From assembly GCF_050948215.1 (NCBI RefSeq), contig NW_027488566.1:1-64000 (forward strand): a DNA stretch of 64,000 nt, in the 5' to 3' direction. The translations under genes were made by a program, and so were the position numbers. How positions within the stretch are numbered: position 1 is the first letter of the stretch; the number at the start of each line of letters is the position of its first letter. Below are positions 52,272-63,168 of the stretch, piece after piece. The stretch is from Halictus rubicundus (lineage: Eukaryota > Arthropoda > Insecta > Hymenoptera > Halictidae). The notes below the pieces were generated by a model. The model made no database searches. It saw only the letters and a list, made by a program, of their open reading frames with translations, and had not been told where the DNA came from.

Positions 52272-53788
52272 ATATGTTAGTTACATATTTCATAAAAAAC
52301 AATTAAGCTGTACGTTCTAATCTTGGTTAAAAAAAATAATGTGTACATAATGTCAAACACGTACTCGACAGATTACAGCCACGTGCGTGAATGTGAAGTT
52401 AAACTGAGATAAATGCATGAAATTCAGAAAAATAAAAACAGTCAGTAGTGGTAATCATACGCAGAGTGCAGTGAAATAAATAACAAAACGTGTGCGAGTG
52501 GTCTTTACCCCGTAAAAGTCGTTTAAAAGGTTAATTGAATGTGTTGAAGTGCATTGACACGTGTTCGTACAAAGCCACGTGCTCGAAATTTAAAATCGTT
52601 AAATAGACAAATTTAATCGAATAAAAAGATTTACTCGCCATATGCACAATATTAAGTATCTTATTATTAAGAAATTAGGCTACATAAAATTAGTTCAATA
52701 TAGATTTACAAGTGGTTCACCGAGTGATATAGCCATGTTATGTAATAGGTTAGGTTGCTACTCTGACAAGTGTATGGTCACAATACAGTGTGTTTCGGCG
52801 TCGACCGACGGTCGGAGCAGCCTGCTGCCGGGACCACTCAGATTTGAGCGCGCAAACGAATCCACTGGATGGGTCAATGAGAGGTTGAGACAGAGAGAGA
52901 GAGAGCGAGGATTAAAGGTGGAACTGCACTTTTAATATGGTACTCGCAATTACAATGCGCCGTGAGAAGCGCGAGCCGGCGGACGAGCGGAGATCTTGGC
53001 GCGAGCAAACTTCTGCCGTCGGATCGCGGAACGGAGATCTTGGACGCCACGGAGCACGTGCCGTCGCGAGGCGGAAATCTTCGACGCGGACGACGGAGAT
53101 CTTGGCGCGAAGCAGAAGGCTCGGAACGCGGCGCGAAAGAGCGCGAGAAAAATACAAACGAGTATTTTGTGAGCGCGAGAGATCAGCGAACGGGCGCGAG
53201 AACTAGTACAGTACTATTCGAATATACCTTGACGACTGACGAAAGTTACAAGAGCGATGCGAGAGGCGAACATGAAGAGAGCGAGAAGGCACGCGCAGGT
53301 GCCTGAAATAACAAGGACCATCGAATGTGGAGCACCGTGATTGGTGCTCCCGAATCGGATAATCCTTGTTTGTCTCGATTTGAAGGATTCAAGCGTTGAA
53401 ATTCGGTCAATGAGAGCGACACGCGTTCTTGCCGCGTGTTGACATACGAGACAAAAACCGTATGAAACAGCGGTCGCCCGCCAAGACAATAGCCGCCGAA
53501 TTCCAACGCTTGAATCCTGAACACAGTGTATGGTATACAATACATATAAGAAAAATAAGTATACCTTAGTTTATAAAATGAATACATTACAATATAGTTT
53601 ATATATACATAGTAAGTTGGTAAAAGTCACCATACGTAGATTTAATCTGCTGAAGAAAAGGTCAATATCGCGTCGATAAAATATTATTCTAGTTATTACT
53701 ATATATATCACAGAAATAAACATATAGCATAATGTATATATTTAAATATTAATAAATACAAGTAACGTCTAATAAGCAACAGTAATAG
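52272..53788. other. Mixed spacer with a GC-rich repeat patch and a foldback
   Basis: At 52965-53115 the phrase GGAGATCTTGG (or GGAAATCTTCG) recurs four times in GC-rich, purine-rich DNA. It resembles an LTR or leader sequence but I cannot assign it. A foldback lies at 53384-53518. No coding sequence can be supported. Confidence 0.45.
53384..53518. repeat. Foldback with 23-bp inverted arms
   Basis: AGGATTCAAGCGTTGAAATT (53384 onward) and its inverted partner ending GCTTGAATCCT (53518) match in 22 of 23 positions. Inside is a second small stem (ACACGCG...CGCGTGT). This looks like a tiny MITE or hairpin. Confidence 0.75.
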
Positions 53789-54146
53789 TGTTGGATTCCG
53801 GGTTTGGAAATCGAGTACAACAGTTTATAATAAAATCGAGAAGAGTTTTATTTAAGTGTATACACGGTGGCGAGTTTAAGGTACAACGATGTAACCTTCT
53901 GCACTGAAATATGCAAGAAGAAGCTCTGACTCTGTTTCGACGGGCTCCTACATATATGTAGCTTTCGAGAGGAAAATGTGGAAGGGAGTAGAAAAGGCTT
54001 GTTGTGGAAAGGATGGCGTGGAAGAGACAAAGTCTAAGGGTCTGTTTGGTTCTGATGATTCAAGGGTTTTGACTGACGTGTCTATGGCATGATTATCATG
54101 ATGCGTTGGTGTTTAACTAGAGTCTAGGGTTATCGGGTATACAACA
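53789..54146 (-). repeat. 3' LTR of the errantivirus-type element
   Basis: The 358-bp LTR begins TGTTGTATACCCGATAACCC and ends GGAATCCAACA on the minus strand. It is preceded by the polypurine tract TTTAATGGGGGGAGG (54147-54161). A polyadenylation-like AATAAA lies near 53828 on the plus strand only, so the signal is unclear. Confidence 0.8.
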
Positions 54147-54161
54147 CCTCCCCCCATTAAA

Positions 54162-54669
54162 ATTGAAGACGATGAGAAAAGGAGTCTTCAATAGGATGAA
54201 CGCAATGTCTTAGAATTAAATCGCGGAACTAATAATAAAACATAATACAAAATGAATATATAATGAAATACAATTGAGTAACGTAATTATAAAATGATTA
54301 CAATATTTGAATGAATTTGTTAGAACTAAAAGTGTACATAAGTAAAGGATTATTAGATCGATATACATAGGTGCTTACTTGCTAAGATCAACATATGAGA
54401 TATTTCGCAGTAGCTAGAGGAGTAAAAATGATATATGTGAACCAGCTAGTAAAGTATAAATATGGAATTATTCGAGAGGTCTAGAATATATGTATAAGAT
54501 AGAATAGTGAAAAGTAGAAAAAGAAAAAAAAATGTATGGCTTATTGGATATAAATAAATTAACGCAAATGACTATATACAATTTACAACGGTGTAGTGCT
54601 CCTACGTGATGGGGTTCTTCCTCGGGTTCGTGCTGATTGGGCGCCTCCCTGTGGTTCTTCTGGAACGGT
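54162..54669 (-). other. 3' untranslated region of the errantivirus-type element
   Basis: This purine-rich stretch lies between the env stop and the polypurine tract. No gene is seen. Confidence 0.6.
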
Positions 54670-56610
54670 TTATATTATACGGGCGACGTCTCGATTTCGA
54701 TCATAAGAGACCAAATCCCGGGTAAGGTTGTGTTCCGAGTGTACATCGGATTGGAAGTTGCAATTCACAAAGTTTTTTATCATCGGAGGAATGGTATCGC
54801 CATTACGCGGATTTTTTGTAAAGCAAAATACGCATTTCAACAAATTTAAACAACCGATCCAACGGCAACAGTTCATGCAGACCATTAAAAATATTATCGC
54901 TCCGATAACCGATAATCCAATAGTGTACCATTTGGTATGTTGCACTATAAATGGTTTATTCAATTGGTCCGTTACTATTTTATCAAAGTCGCTTAGCTTT
55001 TTGTTGGCATATCTTAATTCGGTCAAGTCTACGTTCGTTAATTTGACCGGAGTTAATTGGATCGGGACCGTCTTGTTGAATCTTCGTTTGAGGAGACAGC
55101 AATCATCGGTAGTGATGTCAAGTTTTGGTACATAGTGTGATATGTTCCGACTTGAGCTGCTGGTTGTTTCCAACACGAAGAGATCCGTGTATCCTTTACA
55201 GGACGGTTCCAATTGAAGTATTCCAGTTTGGTGTAGTACTATATCCTCCATGTGGTTGGGATTGTTGTCACACAGGAGTGTAACAGTAGTGGGTTGTTGT
55301 AGTATGTAGATCCATTGATTATTTTTTATATATTTCCAGGTTTCCACTTCAGCCTGGAAGGTTCTCGTTCGACAATCTTTCAGTATTCTTGCGAGTTGTG
55401 GAAACAAGAGTTGTGTTTCGCACGTGATTTGATCGGTCCTTTTGTTGATGTGGACACCATGACAGATAAAATGTTGATCCAGATACTCAGTACAACTTGA
55501 CAGGTCTTTTATGAATGTGGAATAAGTTTTGGAATGGGATACTAATAAGAAGGGTTGTCGAGGTTCAATATAGGAAAAGATGCTACTAATGTTGTGTTGC
55601 ATCGGAAGAGGGATCAGTTCGTATAAATTAAATAAATTCTTGTCAACTAGAGGTATTTTGATGGCAAAAATAACTATGCCTTCGGTTGATAAAACATGTA
55701 ACTGTAGAATTTTATAATACAAATGAACATTCGTATAGTTGATTTGAAGTGGTAATTCGTAACGTCCTTCGTACTTCGTTAGTTCTTCGAATAAGATTTT
55801 TGGTGTAACAATTTGTGGTGATAGTATGCCGTGCCGGCCTAGATTTATTGAATTAATATATTCATCGTATTGATTAGATAATCTAGTGATAAACAAAGAC
55901 AATGCCATTATATGCTGTGTAATAGCGTTTTGTAGCTTTAACTCATCTAGGATGTGATTTGTTTCTATTGATAACTTGTTAATTAATTCAATGTTGCTAT
56001 TTAATTGATTTTCATTACGTTTTAAGGAAACCACCGAGTTATTAAAATTTCTTATTGTGCTAGAAATCACCTGTATTTGAGTTTTTAGAAAAGTTTGTGT
56101 CTGTCTGTTATCATTTAATAAAGTGTTGATACTATCGGTGTAATATTGTGCGTCGTCAGCATCTGGAGTACCGAACAACCAATTAAGAGCGTATGATACG
56201 CCATTAATAAGTCCGCGACGTTTACGAAATTGTGATTTTTGGCCCACTATATGGTGTAGCATTTCATCTTTCGCAGTGATATCAGATAATTGATCTTCTA
56301 TTATTTTTAATGTTTGTTCACAGTGAAAGTTCGCGTAACTAGTTTTTGACGATTCTTTTGATACCAATGTACAGAGATCTTGTGATTGAAGGAAATGATG
56401 CCTTGCCTTTCCAAATGCTTCATTTAAATGTGTGAAATTTACGTAACTAAGTAGCGTTAATGTAGCCTTACTGATCTTTGCTTCGCCTAAATTGTTATAA
56501 AATATTCCACTCGATAGGTTATGAGGAGTACTGTTATAAATATAGCATACTACGTAAGGAAAAAGGAGGAGGAAGATGATTAAATTGTTAAGGGTCCGCA
56601 TCTGAAACAA
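54670..56610 (-). CDS. env: Errantivirus env glycoprotein
   Basis: The open frame of 646 codons is unbroken. It starts with a hydrophobic signal peptide (LIIFLLLFPYVVCYIY within the first 25 residues). Near residue 150 a furin-type site, RKRR, is followed directly by a Gly- and hydrophobic-rich segment, the expected fusion-peptide position. A hydrophobic membrane span near residue 575 (IGLSVIGAIIFLMVCM) is followed by a Cys-rich juxtamembrane stretch. This layout is that of insect errantivirus env proteins related to baculovirus F proteins. Several Asn-X-Ser/Thr sites are present. Its start overlaps the end of pol by 23 bases. Since pol is broken and gag is absent, it could serve only if transcribed on its own or with help. 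Confidence 0.85.
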   Translation of the reverse strand: MFQMRTLNNLIIFLLLFPYVVCYIYNSTPHNLSSGIFYNNLGEAKISKATLTLLSYVNFTHLNEAFGKARHHFLQSQDLCTLVSKESSKTSYANFHCEQTLKIIEDQLSDITAKDEMLHHIVGQKSQFRKRRGLINGVSYALNWLFGTPDADDAQYYTDSINTLLNDNRQTQTFLKTQIQVISSTIRNFNNSVVSLKRNENQLNSNIELINKLSIETNHILDELKLQNAITQHIMALSLFITRLSNQYDEYINSINLGRHGILSPQIVTPKILFEELTKYEGRYELPLQINYTNVHLYYKILQLHVLSTEGIVIFAIKIPLVDKNLFNLYELIPLPMQHNISSIFSYIEPRQPFLLVSHSKTYSTFIKDLSSCTEYLDQHFICHGVHINKRTDQITCETQLLFPQLARILKDCRTRTFQAEVETWKYIKNNQWIYILQQPTTVTLLCDNNPNHMEDIVLHQTGILQLEPSCKGYTDLFVLETTSSSSRNISHYVPKLDITTDDCCLLKRRFNKTVPIQLTPVKLTNVDLTELRYANKKLSDFDKIVTDQLNKPFIVQHTKWYTIGLSVIGAIIFLMVCMNCCRWIGCLNLLKCVFCFTKNPRNGDTIPPMIKNFVNCNFQSDVHSEHNLTRDLVSYDRNRDVARII

Positions 56611-57192
56611 AATGTTTCAATAAGTTGGTATGGTATCGTTTTTTGCGTGTGCCTATTTCAATTTCTACTGTTTTATCAGAAAATGTTCTTATAATCTTGT
56701 ATGGTCCTTTAAAGTTTGGACACAGTTTCTTTGATAGATTGGCCTTTCCTTGTTTATTATAAATACATATTAGATCGCCCGGATTAAATTCTTGTGGGTT
56801 AGCCTTTTTATCATAGTAAGTTTTACTTCTCTTTTTTGAATTGATTATATTTTCTCGTGCTGTTTTGAATGATGTATTTAATTTGTATTGCAAGGATTTA
56901 ATATAGTCGTCATAGGTATAATGGAATTTGGGTTCTTGGACGATAGATGATGGCAAATATGCTTTAAATCCAAACAGTAGTTCGTATGGTGTGTAGTTAG
57001 TTGTTTTATGAAATGACGTGTTATAGCTGAACATGGCAAAAGGTAAATAATCGTCCCAGTCTGTTTGATTTGGTTTTACATAATGTTTAAGGTAATCTTT
57101 TAAAGTTAAATGAGATCGTTCGAGTGCTCCATTGGTTTGAGGGTGATACGGAGTAGTTGACAAGTGTTTTCTTTTAAATAATTTGGTTAGGT
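56588..57192 (-). pseudogene. Errantivirus integrase C-terminal part
   Basis: After the break at 57192 the frame holds KHLSTTPYHPQTNGALERSH, which includes the catalytic Glu, then DYLPFAMFSYNTSFHKTTNY and a tail with RSKTYYDKKANPQEFNPGD. It ends at 56588 inside the env start. The partner half lies at 59402-60349 across a 2.2-kb insertion. Confidence 0.85.
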
Positions 57193-59401
57193 TGTTACGT
57201 TGTAACGAGTCCGTTTCCCGGCGGAACTCGTACAACGGTTCCTCGCGACCGAATTTGGCTCGCCGTGCCAAGGTTCGCGGCGGGATAACGCGAGGGTTAC
57301 GGCGGGACACGGACGGTCGGGCACGGGTGACTAACGACACGACTCTTCTAAATGTTCGTCACTGTCCCGGCTTCGCGTTTCGGGGGTCGGCGGTCGCGGT
57401 TCGGGTCTCGCGCGCGTGTCGGGTCACGGCGGGGTCATGGCCGTACGCAGCGGCGTATCCGGACCAGGGCAACCTCGGCGGACGGAGAGCCCGTGCCCCT
57501 GGACGGCCGGCGTTTCGCCGGTCGCGGGTGGTTCGCTCTCCGAGGGTGTAGGGTGGAGGCGGAGACGTCGGGTTTGACGGGAAAGAAGGTTACTTACCCT
57601 GGTTCCGGTCCTCGATCGCTCGGCGTTCGGGTCGGCTCTCCAGGCGGTCCAGTACGCAGCGGCGTATGTCGGGGTTCGCGGGTCGCGGAAAATTCGGCAC
57701 ACTCGCGCTGACAAATTCGCGGGTATAGAAATACTCTCGCGAGTCGTGTTCGGCGGACGGCTTCTCGGCGCCGCAAAAGAACTATTCCGGTCGTGATCGG
57801 GAGGTCGGTATCGGCGGCTAGAAAAACGGCACGGATCGTAGATCTTTTCGCGATGACGGCGGAAAGCCAAAGAGACCGTTTTCCGGCTCGTCTCTCTCGT
57901 CCTGCTAGGCGAGGCGGTGCGGTGCGGTACGGTTCGCGGCCGGCTTTTCCGGTGTCGTCACGCATCCGGCGCGACGGTATCGCATCATGGCGGGTTCCGG
58001 TTCCCGCCAAGATCGGTTCGGTGGTGCGGGGATCGCGGGAGGGGGGGCGCTCGCGGGTACCGGCGGATCTCGGTATCCGTCGGTCGTGTTCGGGGGTTCG
58101 AGTTCGGGGCGCGTACAGCTAGGAACAGGCCTGGCGCGGTCAGGTCTGTTACAACGTATGGAGACGTTCTCCACGTTTATTTCGATTAGAATTTCTAATC
58201 TCTTTTCTGAGAAGGAAAAGCGTCCTAACAGGCCCCTTTTATTAACGAAAGATACTGTATGCCTTCTTTATATCAAAATCTCTAGACACTCCCTTCTGGC
58301 ATCCGTTAATCAATATTCTGATAGGAAATAGCCCGGATAACCTTCATTAACCCCTTTCAACGAAAATCTAACCGAGGCCTGCTTTTCATTAGAAGTGACA
58401 AAAAATGTGACTGTGACCCTACACGACATCAAATCTTAAACAGAGTACCCCTTTCATTTTCAAGGTATATAAACCCATTCGTTTTCATCCTCTTTGGTTA
58501 GTCGAGAAGAGGTTCAGTCAAGATTCAGACGCGGTTCAGTACTCGTGCAGTCACGTCGCGTCAAGTCTAGTGAGATCGGGTTAAAGTCCCTTTCGAATCA
58601 ATTCATAACCTTATAGATTCCGTTAGTTCGGTATATATTCTCATTGGCATTCAACAATCGCCATCTAACCCCGCATTGCCAGTGCGTCAACACCGTGCCA
58701 CATAGGTAACAAATTCTCAAATTGTACATTCACTCGCGACACAAACAACAACATTTGTAATTATCTTAAATCAGAATATATTTGTCTTGTTTGTTAACTC
58801 GCGTAATCTACAACCCTTAATTATTGCCCAATATCCTAATCTAATAATTGAACGTTCCCACATGATACAATCTTACCGCTCGGATTGTATCAATTAAATT
58901 ATATAAGTTACGAGGCTTACTAATCTTAAATTCAAATCAACGAAGATTTCTCCCACCTAGTGGCTCCCCGGTTTCGCATTGGGTGCTTCTACAAAAACTA
59001 TACCATCCTAGCGGATCCCCGATTTCGCATTGGGTTCTTCCGTATCCTAGCAGCTCCCTGATTTTGCATCAGGTGCGTCTGTGAGTTTTCCACCTTCCTT
59101 TCAAATCGGGTTCGCCGCGTGTCCAACCTAGTGACTCCCCGATTTCGCATTGGGTGCGTTCGCGAAGTTTCATCCTCCTAGTGGCTCCTCGGTTTCGCAT
59201 CGGGTGCGTCTGCGTTTGACTCCAACCTCCCAGAGGTTCCCTGATTTCGCATCAGGTGCGTCCTCGACGTCAACTATCCTAGCGGCTCCCCGATTTCGCA
59301 TTGGGTGCGTCCGCGTACCTAACTAACAAATTGAAACCATATTCCTGGGGTAACAACCCCTCGCCGGCCTCTCGCGTTGCTCGCAGCCCTGGCTCGTAAC
59401 A
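57193..59401 (-). mobile_element. 2.2-kb LTR-like insertion in the errantivirus integrase
   Basis: The block begins TGTTACG and ends CGTAACA, with the 4-bp target duplication AGGT on both sides (57189-57192 and 59402-59405). With TG...CA ends and no recognisable coding domain it reads best as a long solo LTR. The left 900 bp are very GC-rich and the right part has a hairpin minisatellite. The long LTR with a minisatellite recalls the gypsy LTR at 25744-27336. Confidence 0.75.
58950..59316. repeat. Minisatellite of hairpin units in the 2.2-kb insertion
   Basis: Seven units of the form CCTAGTGGCTCCCCGATTTC plus GCATTGGGTGCG occur with 40-60 bp spacing. Each contains a 6-bp stem and 5-nt loop. 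The stem varies between units as CCCGAT/ATTGGG, CCTGAT/ATCAGG and CTCGGT/ATCGGG, so pairing is kept. Confidence 0.85.
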
Positions 59402-60349
59402 AGGTCTTTTATTAATTGAGACATGAAATCCGCGCCTTGATCTGTTAATATAGTTTTAGGTATGCCGAAGGATGTAATGGTTTCTGTCAGAGTCTTCGCG
59501 ATCGTTATGGCTTCGTGATTAGGTATTGCTTTTGCGAAACTATACTTTGTTAAGTCGTCTTGCATCGTTACGATAAATTTATTGCCATTTTCACTTAAGG
59601 GTAATGGTCCTACAGTATCTAAAGCTAATCTTTCAAAGGGTTGTTCGGATGTGGATGTGATTTGCATAGGCTGTTTTACGGGTTTAAAATTAGTTTTGTT
59701 AATTTGACACGATGGACAAGTTCTTACGTATTTTCTAATGTCTTCCTTCATCGAATTCCAATAATAGCGTTCCGTGATTTTAGAATATGTCTTATTAAAT
59801 CCATAATGTCCCGAAAGTTTACTATCATGATTTTCTTTTAATATTTCTGTGATTTGTTCTTGATCTTGGGGTTCTATTTTATTATTATCATAAATTCTAA
59901 TCTCGTTTTTAGTACATACGAACTTTAACATTTTTGATAGTTGCATTAAACTTATGTTATGTTTTTTTCTGGAGGAACTACGATAAAATTGTTGTCTTTA
60001 ATGTGGCATCTAAAATTTATTAGACACTCGAACAAATTTTTAAATTCTATTTTTTCGAAATATACATGTGTGGGAAATAATATATAAATAATTTGATTTT
60101 CATCACTCAACTTACAGACATTATTGGTTATGGGAGTGATTTCGTGAATATTAAATTTGTTTGAAACATATTTCGTGTATGGATTGTCTTTATTTAAATC
60201 TTGGGACCAAAACAATAGAATTGGAGTTTTTAGTTTTCTTAACGGTGAATTAGTTTTCTCAAGTGCCACTATTTCTTGATTATTACTTTCAAATTGTAGA
60301 AAGTCATCATAAGATGTTTTAGACTTCTGGGGGATTTCAGTATTGAAAT
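59402..60349 (-). pseudogene. Errantivirus pol: connection region and integrase N-terminal part
   Basis: Reading leftwards from 60349 is a linker (QKSKTSYDDFLQFESNNQEI), then SPLRKLKTPILLFWSQDLNK, and after a one-base shift in a run of A at about 59964-59970, the integrase. The zinc region is HYGFNKTYSKITERYYWNSM with CPSCQINK, and the core has LALDTVGPLPL and ILTDQGADFMSQLIKDL, giving two catalytic Asp. The frame is cut at 59402 by the LTR-like insertion. Confidence 0.82.
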
Positions 60350-60605
60350 CTTACCGGTCAGTCTAAGATAAATGCGATAGCTAACGATCGACGAAACTCT
60401 AGGTGATCAGGCGGGACGGGTTTGAATCACGTAAGAACTGTCGGTTGTAGTGTCAATAGACGAACTGATCGATCAGCAGGTCGCGTCGATCCGCCGCGTC
60501 CGTCCCCCGCCGCACCCGCGAGGCTCGAGCTGCTCGATCCACCCGTGGCGTTCGCGGGGAGCGAGAGGCGCGGTGCGGGGACAGCAGCGTGCCGAGGCTG
60601 ATCGA
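60350..60605. mobile_element. Small GC-rich insertion in errantivirus pol
   Basis: About 255 bp of GC-rich sequence interrupt AT-rich pol coding DNA between NAKINIDIDLSI and DFNTEIPQKSK. No terminal repeats are clear. It may be a fragment of another element. Confidence 0.45.
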
Positions 60606-61424
60606 TAGATCGATGTCGATGTTTATTTTCGCATTGTTATAAAATTGTACGTTGTAAAACTTGTTATAATGAGATGAGGAATTATGTACAATGGATGTAT
60701 AATGAAATAAATCTCTAACATAAGACCTGACGTTTTTAACTGTTACGTTGACTTGACATTGTGGTTCCGTTGGCAATCTAGATAGTCCGTCCGCATTTGA
60801 ATTGACTCTACCTGGTTTGTATTTAATTTGATACCGATATTCCTCGAGTCTTAGTCGCCATCTAATTAATTTTGAGGAAGGATTACGACAATTCACTAGC
60901 CATTGTAACGGACGATGATCGGTGTAAATTATGAATTCACGGCCGTATAAATAAGGTCTAAAATGTTCTATAGAGTTAACTATTGCTAAGAGTTCTTTTT
61001 CGATTGTTGAATAATTTTGTTCTGATTTATTAAGCGTCCGAGAATAATATGCGATGGGTAGATCCGCATCATTTTTCTTTTATGAAAGTACCCCACCAAT
61101 ACCTACATTAGAAGCATCAGTGGTTAAAATAAATTGTTCCGAAAAATTCGGGTATTGGAGAATGGGTTTATCCATTAATTTATTTTTTAAAATAATGTGT
61201 GCTTGTTCATGTTCGTCGGTCCAAACGAAAGTTGCATCCTTCTTTAATAAGCGCGTCAAAGGTTTTGTGATCGTAGAAAAATCTTTAATAAATTTCCTAT
61301 AATACCCTACTAAACCTAAAAACATTTTAATTTATTTTTGGTTCCTACGTCTTGCTGCGCGTTGAATGCAGTCTACTTTTTTGGGATTAGGTTCTATTCT
61401 TTTATCGGATATAATATGTTGTAA
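60606..61424 (-). pseudogene. Errantivirus pol: RT end and RNase H
   Basis: The coding sequence starts at the break (61424) with RIEPNPKKVDCIQ, then MFLGLVGYYRKFIKDFSTIT, LTTDASNVGIGGVLS and KLIRWRLRLEEYRYQIKYKP with NADGLSRLP, the usual RT thumb and RNase H segment of gypsy elements. Stops near 61080 and 61320 and a frame change near 60890 break it. The catalytic YxDD part is missing. Confidence 0.82.
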
Positions 61425-61438
61425 CCGTACTGGTTACA
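61420..61438. repeat. Inverted repeat at the breakpoint of the errantivirus element
   Basis: TGTAACC and GGTTACA flank GTACT. It lies where errantivirus coding stops, so it may mark the end of another inserted element. Confidence 0.6.
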
Positions 61439-62460
61439 TATCGATACACCCCATATATCGAACGTCGATGTCAACCCCACCGTAACACTCGGTGACGTAA
61501 CCCGCGAGTCCTGACGGAGAAAAGGACCGCGAGATATCGCGACACTTGTCGCAATGCACACGCATCGATCCCCACTCGATACCGATCGAAGGAGGTCGAT
61601 GCGTGCCGCAGATAGATCACTCTACATCTGGAAGCGGTTCTAGCCGCACGCGTTCGCGACGTGTCCCGTCGGCGAAACACGGTACGCGATCGAGGGGTTA
61701 AACCGACCCGATAGAACAGGCAAACCGACTGTTCTATCCTCGACGCGTAAGCGCCTCAAAACCGAGGAGTCACAGGTGCAAACTGCGCCGTGGCATTGCC
61801 GACGATTAAGACGCAGTTTGTGTTCTGTGGCCGCGATCGCGGAGTTGTCACGGATTACTTAGAATTGGTAAATCGTTCGTCGTAATCGTGGTACCGAGTG
61901 GACACTTCGTCATCGTAAAGGGCCTAGCCGATTAAGATGGTCAAAACTGCCCTTAGAGGTTTTTCAATGATTAATGAACCATTCGAAAGCTGACCCAAAA
62001 AACCCCTCGGAGCAAAATTTCAATCCTCTATCTTGCCCGTGAGGGTAGTTACAGGGTAAATTAGATTTCGCGCTTTTCCTTGCAGATTTTTTTCTTGCAA
62101 ACTGTGGTCGCAAAAAATGAAAAACCTCAAAAAAATCGGAAAAATGTACATTTCTGAAAAATATGAAAACATGCTATTTTGCTGTTTAGTGCCCCGATAA
62201 AGTACCATAACAGGCAGTGTCCTCAATTTTTTAGATTTTTTGTTGTGGGCACTTTTTGTCAAAACAAGAAAAACCGAATTTTTTCGCCGTTTCTGCTATT
62301 AGGAGGAAAGTTACACTTGTTGGTTTTATCGCAGGTATATATTAAGTCATTTTAAACATTATTACATTGAAACAAGTAAGTGTTCGACCTAAGACATGTT
62401 TTAAGAGAAAAAATGGATTGTATTTTGTGCGGTATATACCAGAATGTTCGGAAGGTTTAT
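61425..62460. other. Unassigned stretch, GC-rich then AT-rich
   Basis: 61430-61860 is GC-rich with many CGA words and no domain. 61860-62460 is AT-rich. An open frame at 62020-62262 (minus) has no known domain. Nothing else can be supported. Confidence 0.4.
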
Positions 62461-62466
62461 AACATC

Positions 62467-62555
62467 GCCGGTTGGCACAGCGGTTAGGGCGTCGGACTAC
62501 GGAGCGGATACGCTGGTGTTCGAATACCGTCGGTGGGAAAGCTTTTTTTCCATAC
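62467..62555 (+). repeat. tRNA-like SINE head with pol III boxes
   Basis: The A box TGGCACAGCGG and a B box-like GTGTTCGAATACC have normal spacing, and the anticodon-like loop CTACGGA would read Arg (ACG). Acceptor and stem pairing are poor, so it is not a working tRNA. A run of seven T follows at 62542-62548, a possible pol III stop. Best read as a tRNA-derived SINE head or tRNA pseudogene. Confidence 0.6.
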
Positions 62556-63060
62556 GTCATCTTTATTTTTTCAATTTCTTATATGGTTTATTCATGTGAT
62601 TTTAACAATATTTTTTTGGCCGGTAGGCGCCTGTGTTTGCAGGTAAGAGGGGTCCCCTTTTTATCGCACCTGCGCCACAACAGCTCGGGGTTGTGTGATA
62701 TCCCTACAGACTCTAGCCTTGTACTTACCCTATACCTCACATCAATTTTATACATCCAACGTTACTTCGGTCACTTGGATACACAGCGTGGGGGGCTACC
62801 CGGTCTTGGGAGGTTCCGGATACTGCTTGCCGTCCCCTGGGAAATACTGCACAAGCACACCACTGCAAACCTTTCGGACTGTATAACCTCATGACCTTTC
62901 GCGTTGGACCCCGTTCTGGAACGAGTATTTAGGCTTATTTTTTTCTACAGGTCTCGGAGTTGCCAACCTCTTTACACCATTTACTAGAACCTCATGCCCT
63001 CCTTTTTTGTAGGGCATGAGAGTGGAACCCACGATCATCGGGAGTTCCACTAGTGGAGTT
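62556..63060. other. Unassigned stretch with a 10-bp stem-loop
   Basis: At 62991-63020 the arms CTCATGCCCT and AGGGCATGAG flank CCTTTTTTGT. No gene is recognised. Part of it may be the body of the SINE. Confidence 0.45.
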
Positions 63061-63135
63061 CCACTGGGGACGCCCATACAAAGCGGTGCTTGGGAAGCTC
63101 CGCCCCTGGGCGTCCCCGGTCACGGAGAGGTTAGA
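63061..63135 (+). mobile_element. Short R1-clade ORF2 fragment in plus orientation
   Basis: GGGGACGCCCATACAAAGCG to GGTCACGGAGAGGTTAGACC matches the minus strand of 4545-4617 of the R1-clade element, but here lies in the plus direction. It ends at GTTAGACCC, from which CCCTAA repeats continue. Confidence 0.8.
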
Positions 63136-63168
63136 CCCTAACCCTAACCCTAACCCTAACCCTAACCC
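63136..63168 (-). repeat. Telomere-like repeat (TTAGGG), 5.5 units
   Basis: Perfect CCCTAA hexamers on the plus strand lie between the R1 fragment on the left and the poly-A end (T run 63169-63176) of a second R1-clade family on the right. Confidence 0.92.

Larger units (their letters stand above)
53789..61424 (-). mobile_element. Errantivirus-type gypsy element with env, 5'-truncated
   Basis: On the minus strand the order is pol fragments (61424-56588), env (56610-54670), a polypurine tract and one LTR (54146-53789). Gag, protease, the first part of the reverse transcriptase and the 5' LTR are missing beyond 61424. Two insertions break pol (57193-59401 and about 60350-60605). Old errantivirus copies of this kind are common in insect genomes. 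Confidence 0.85.

Noticed and set aside
52642..53306. Arg/Glu-rich plus-strand frames
   Set aside because: They reflect purine-rich, GC-rich repeats (GGAGATCTTGG) with no domain. Possibly an LTR or leader.
62467..62542. Functional tRNA-Arg gene
   Set aside because: The acceptor and T stems do not pair, although the A and B boxes are good. A SINE head or pseudogene fits better.
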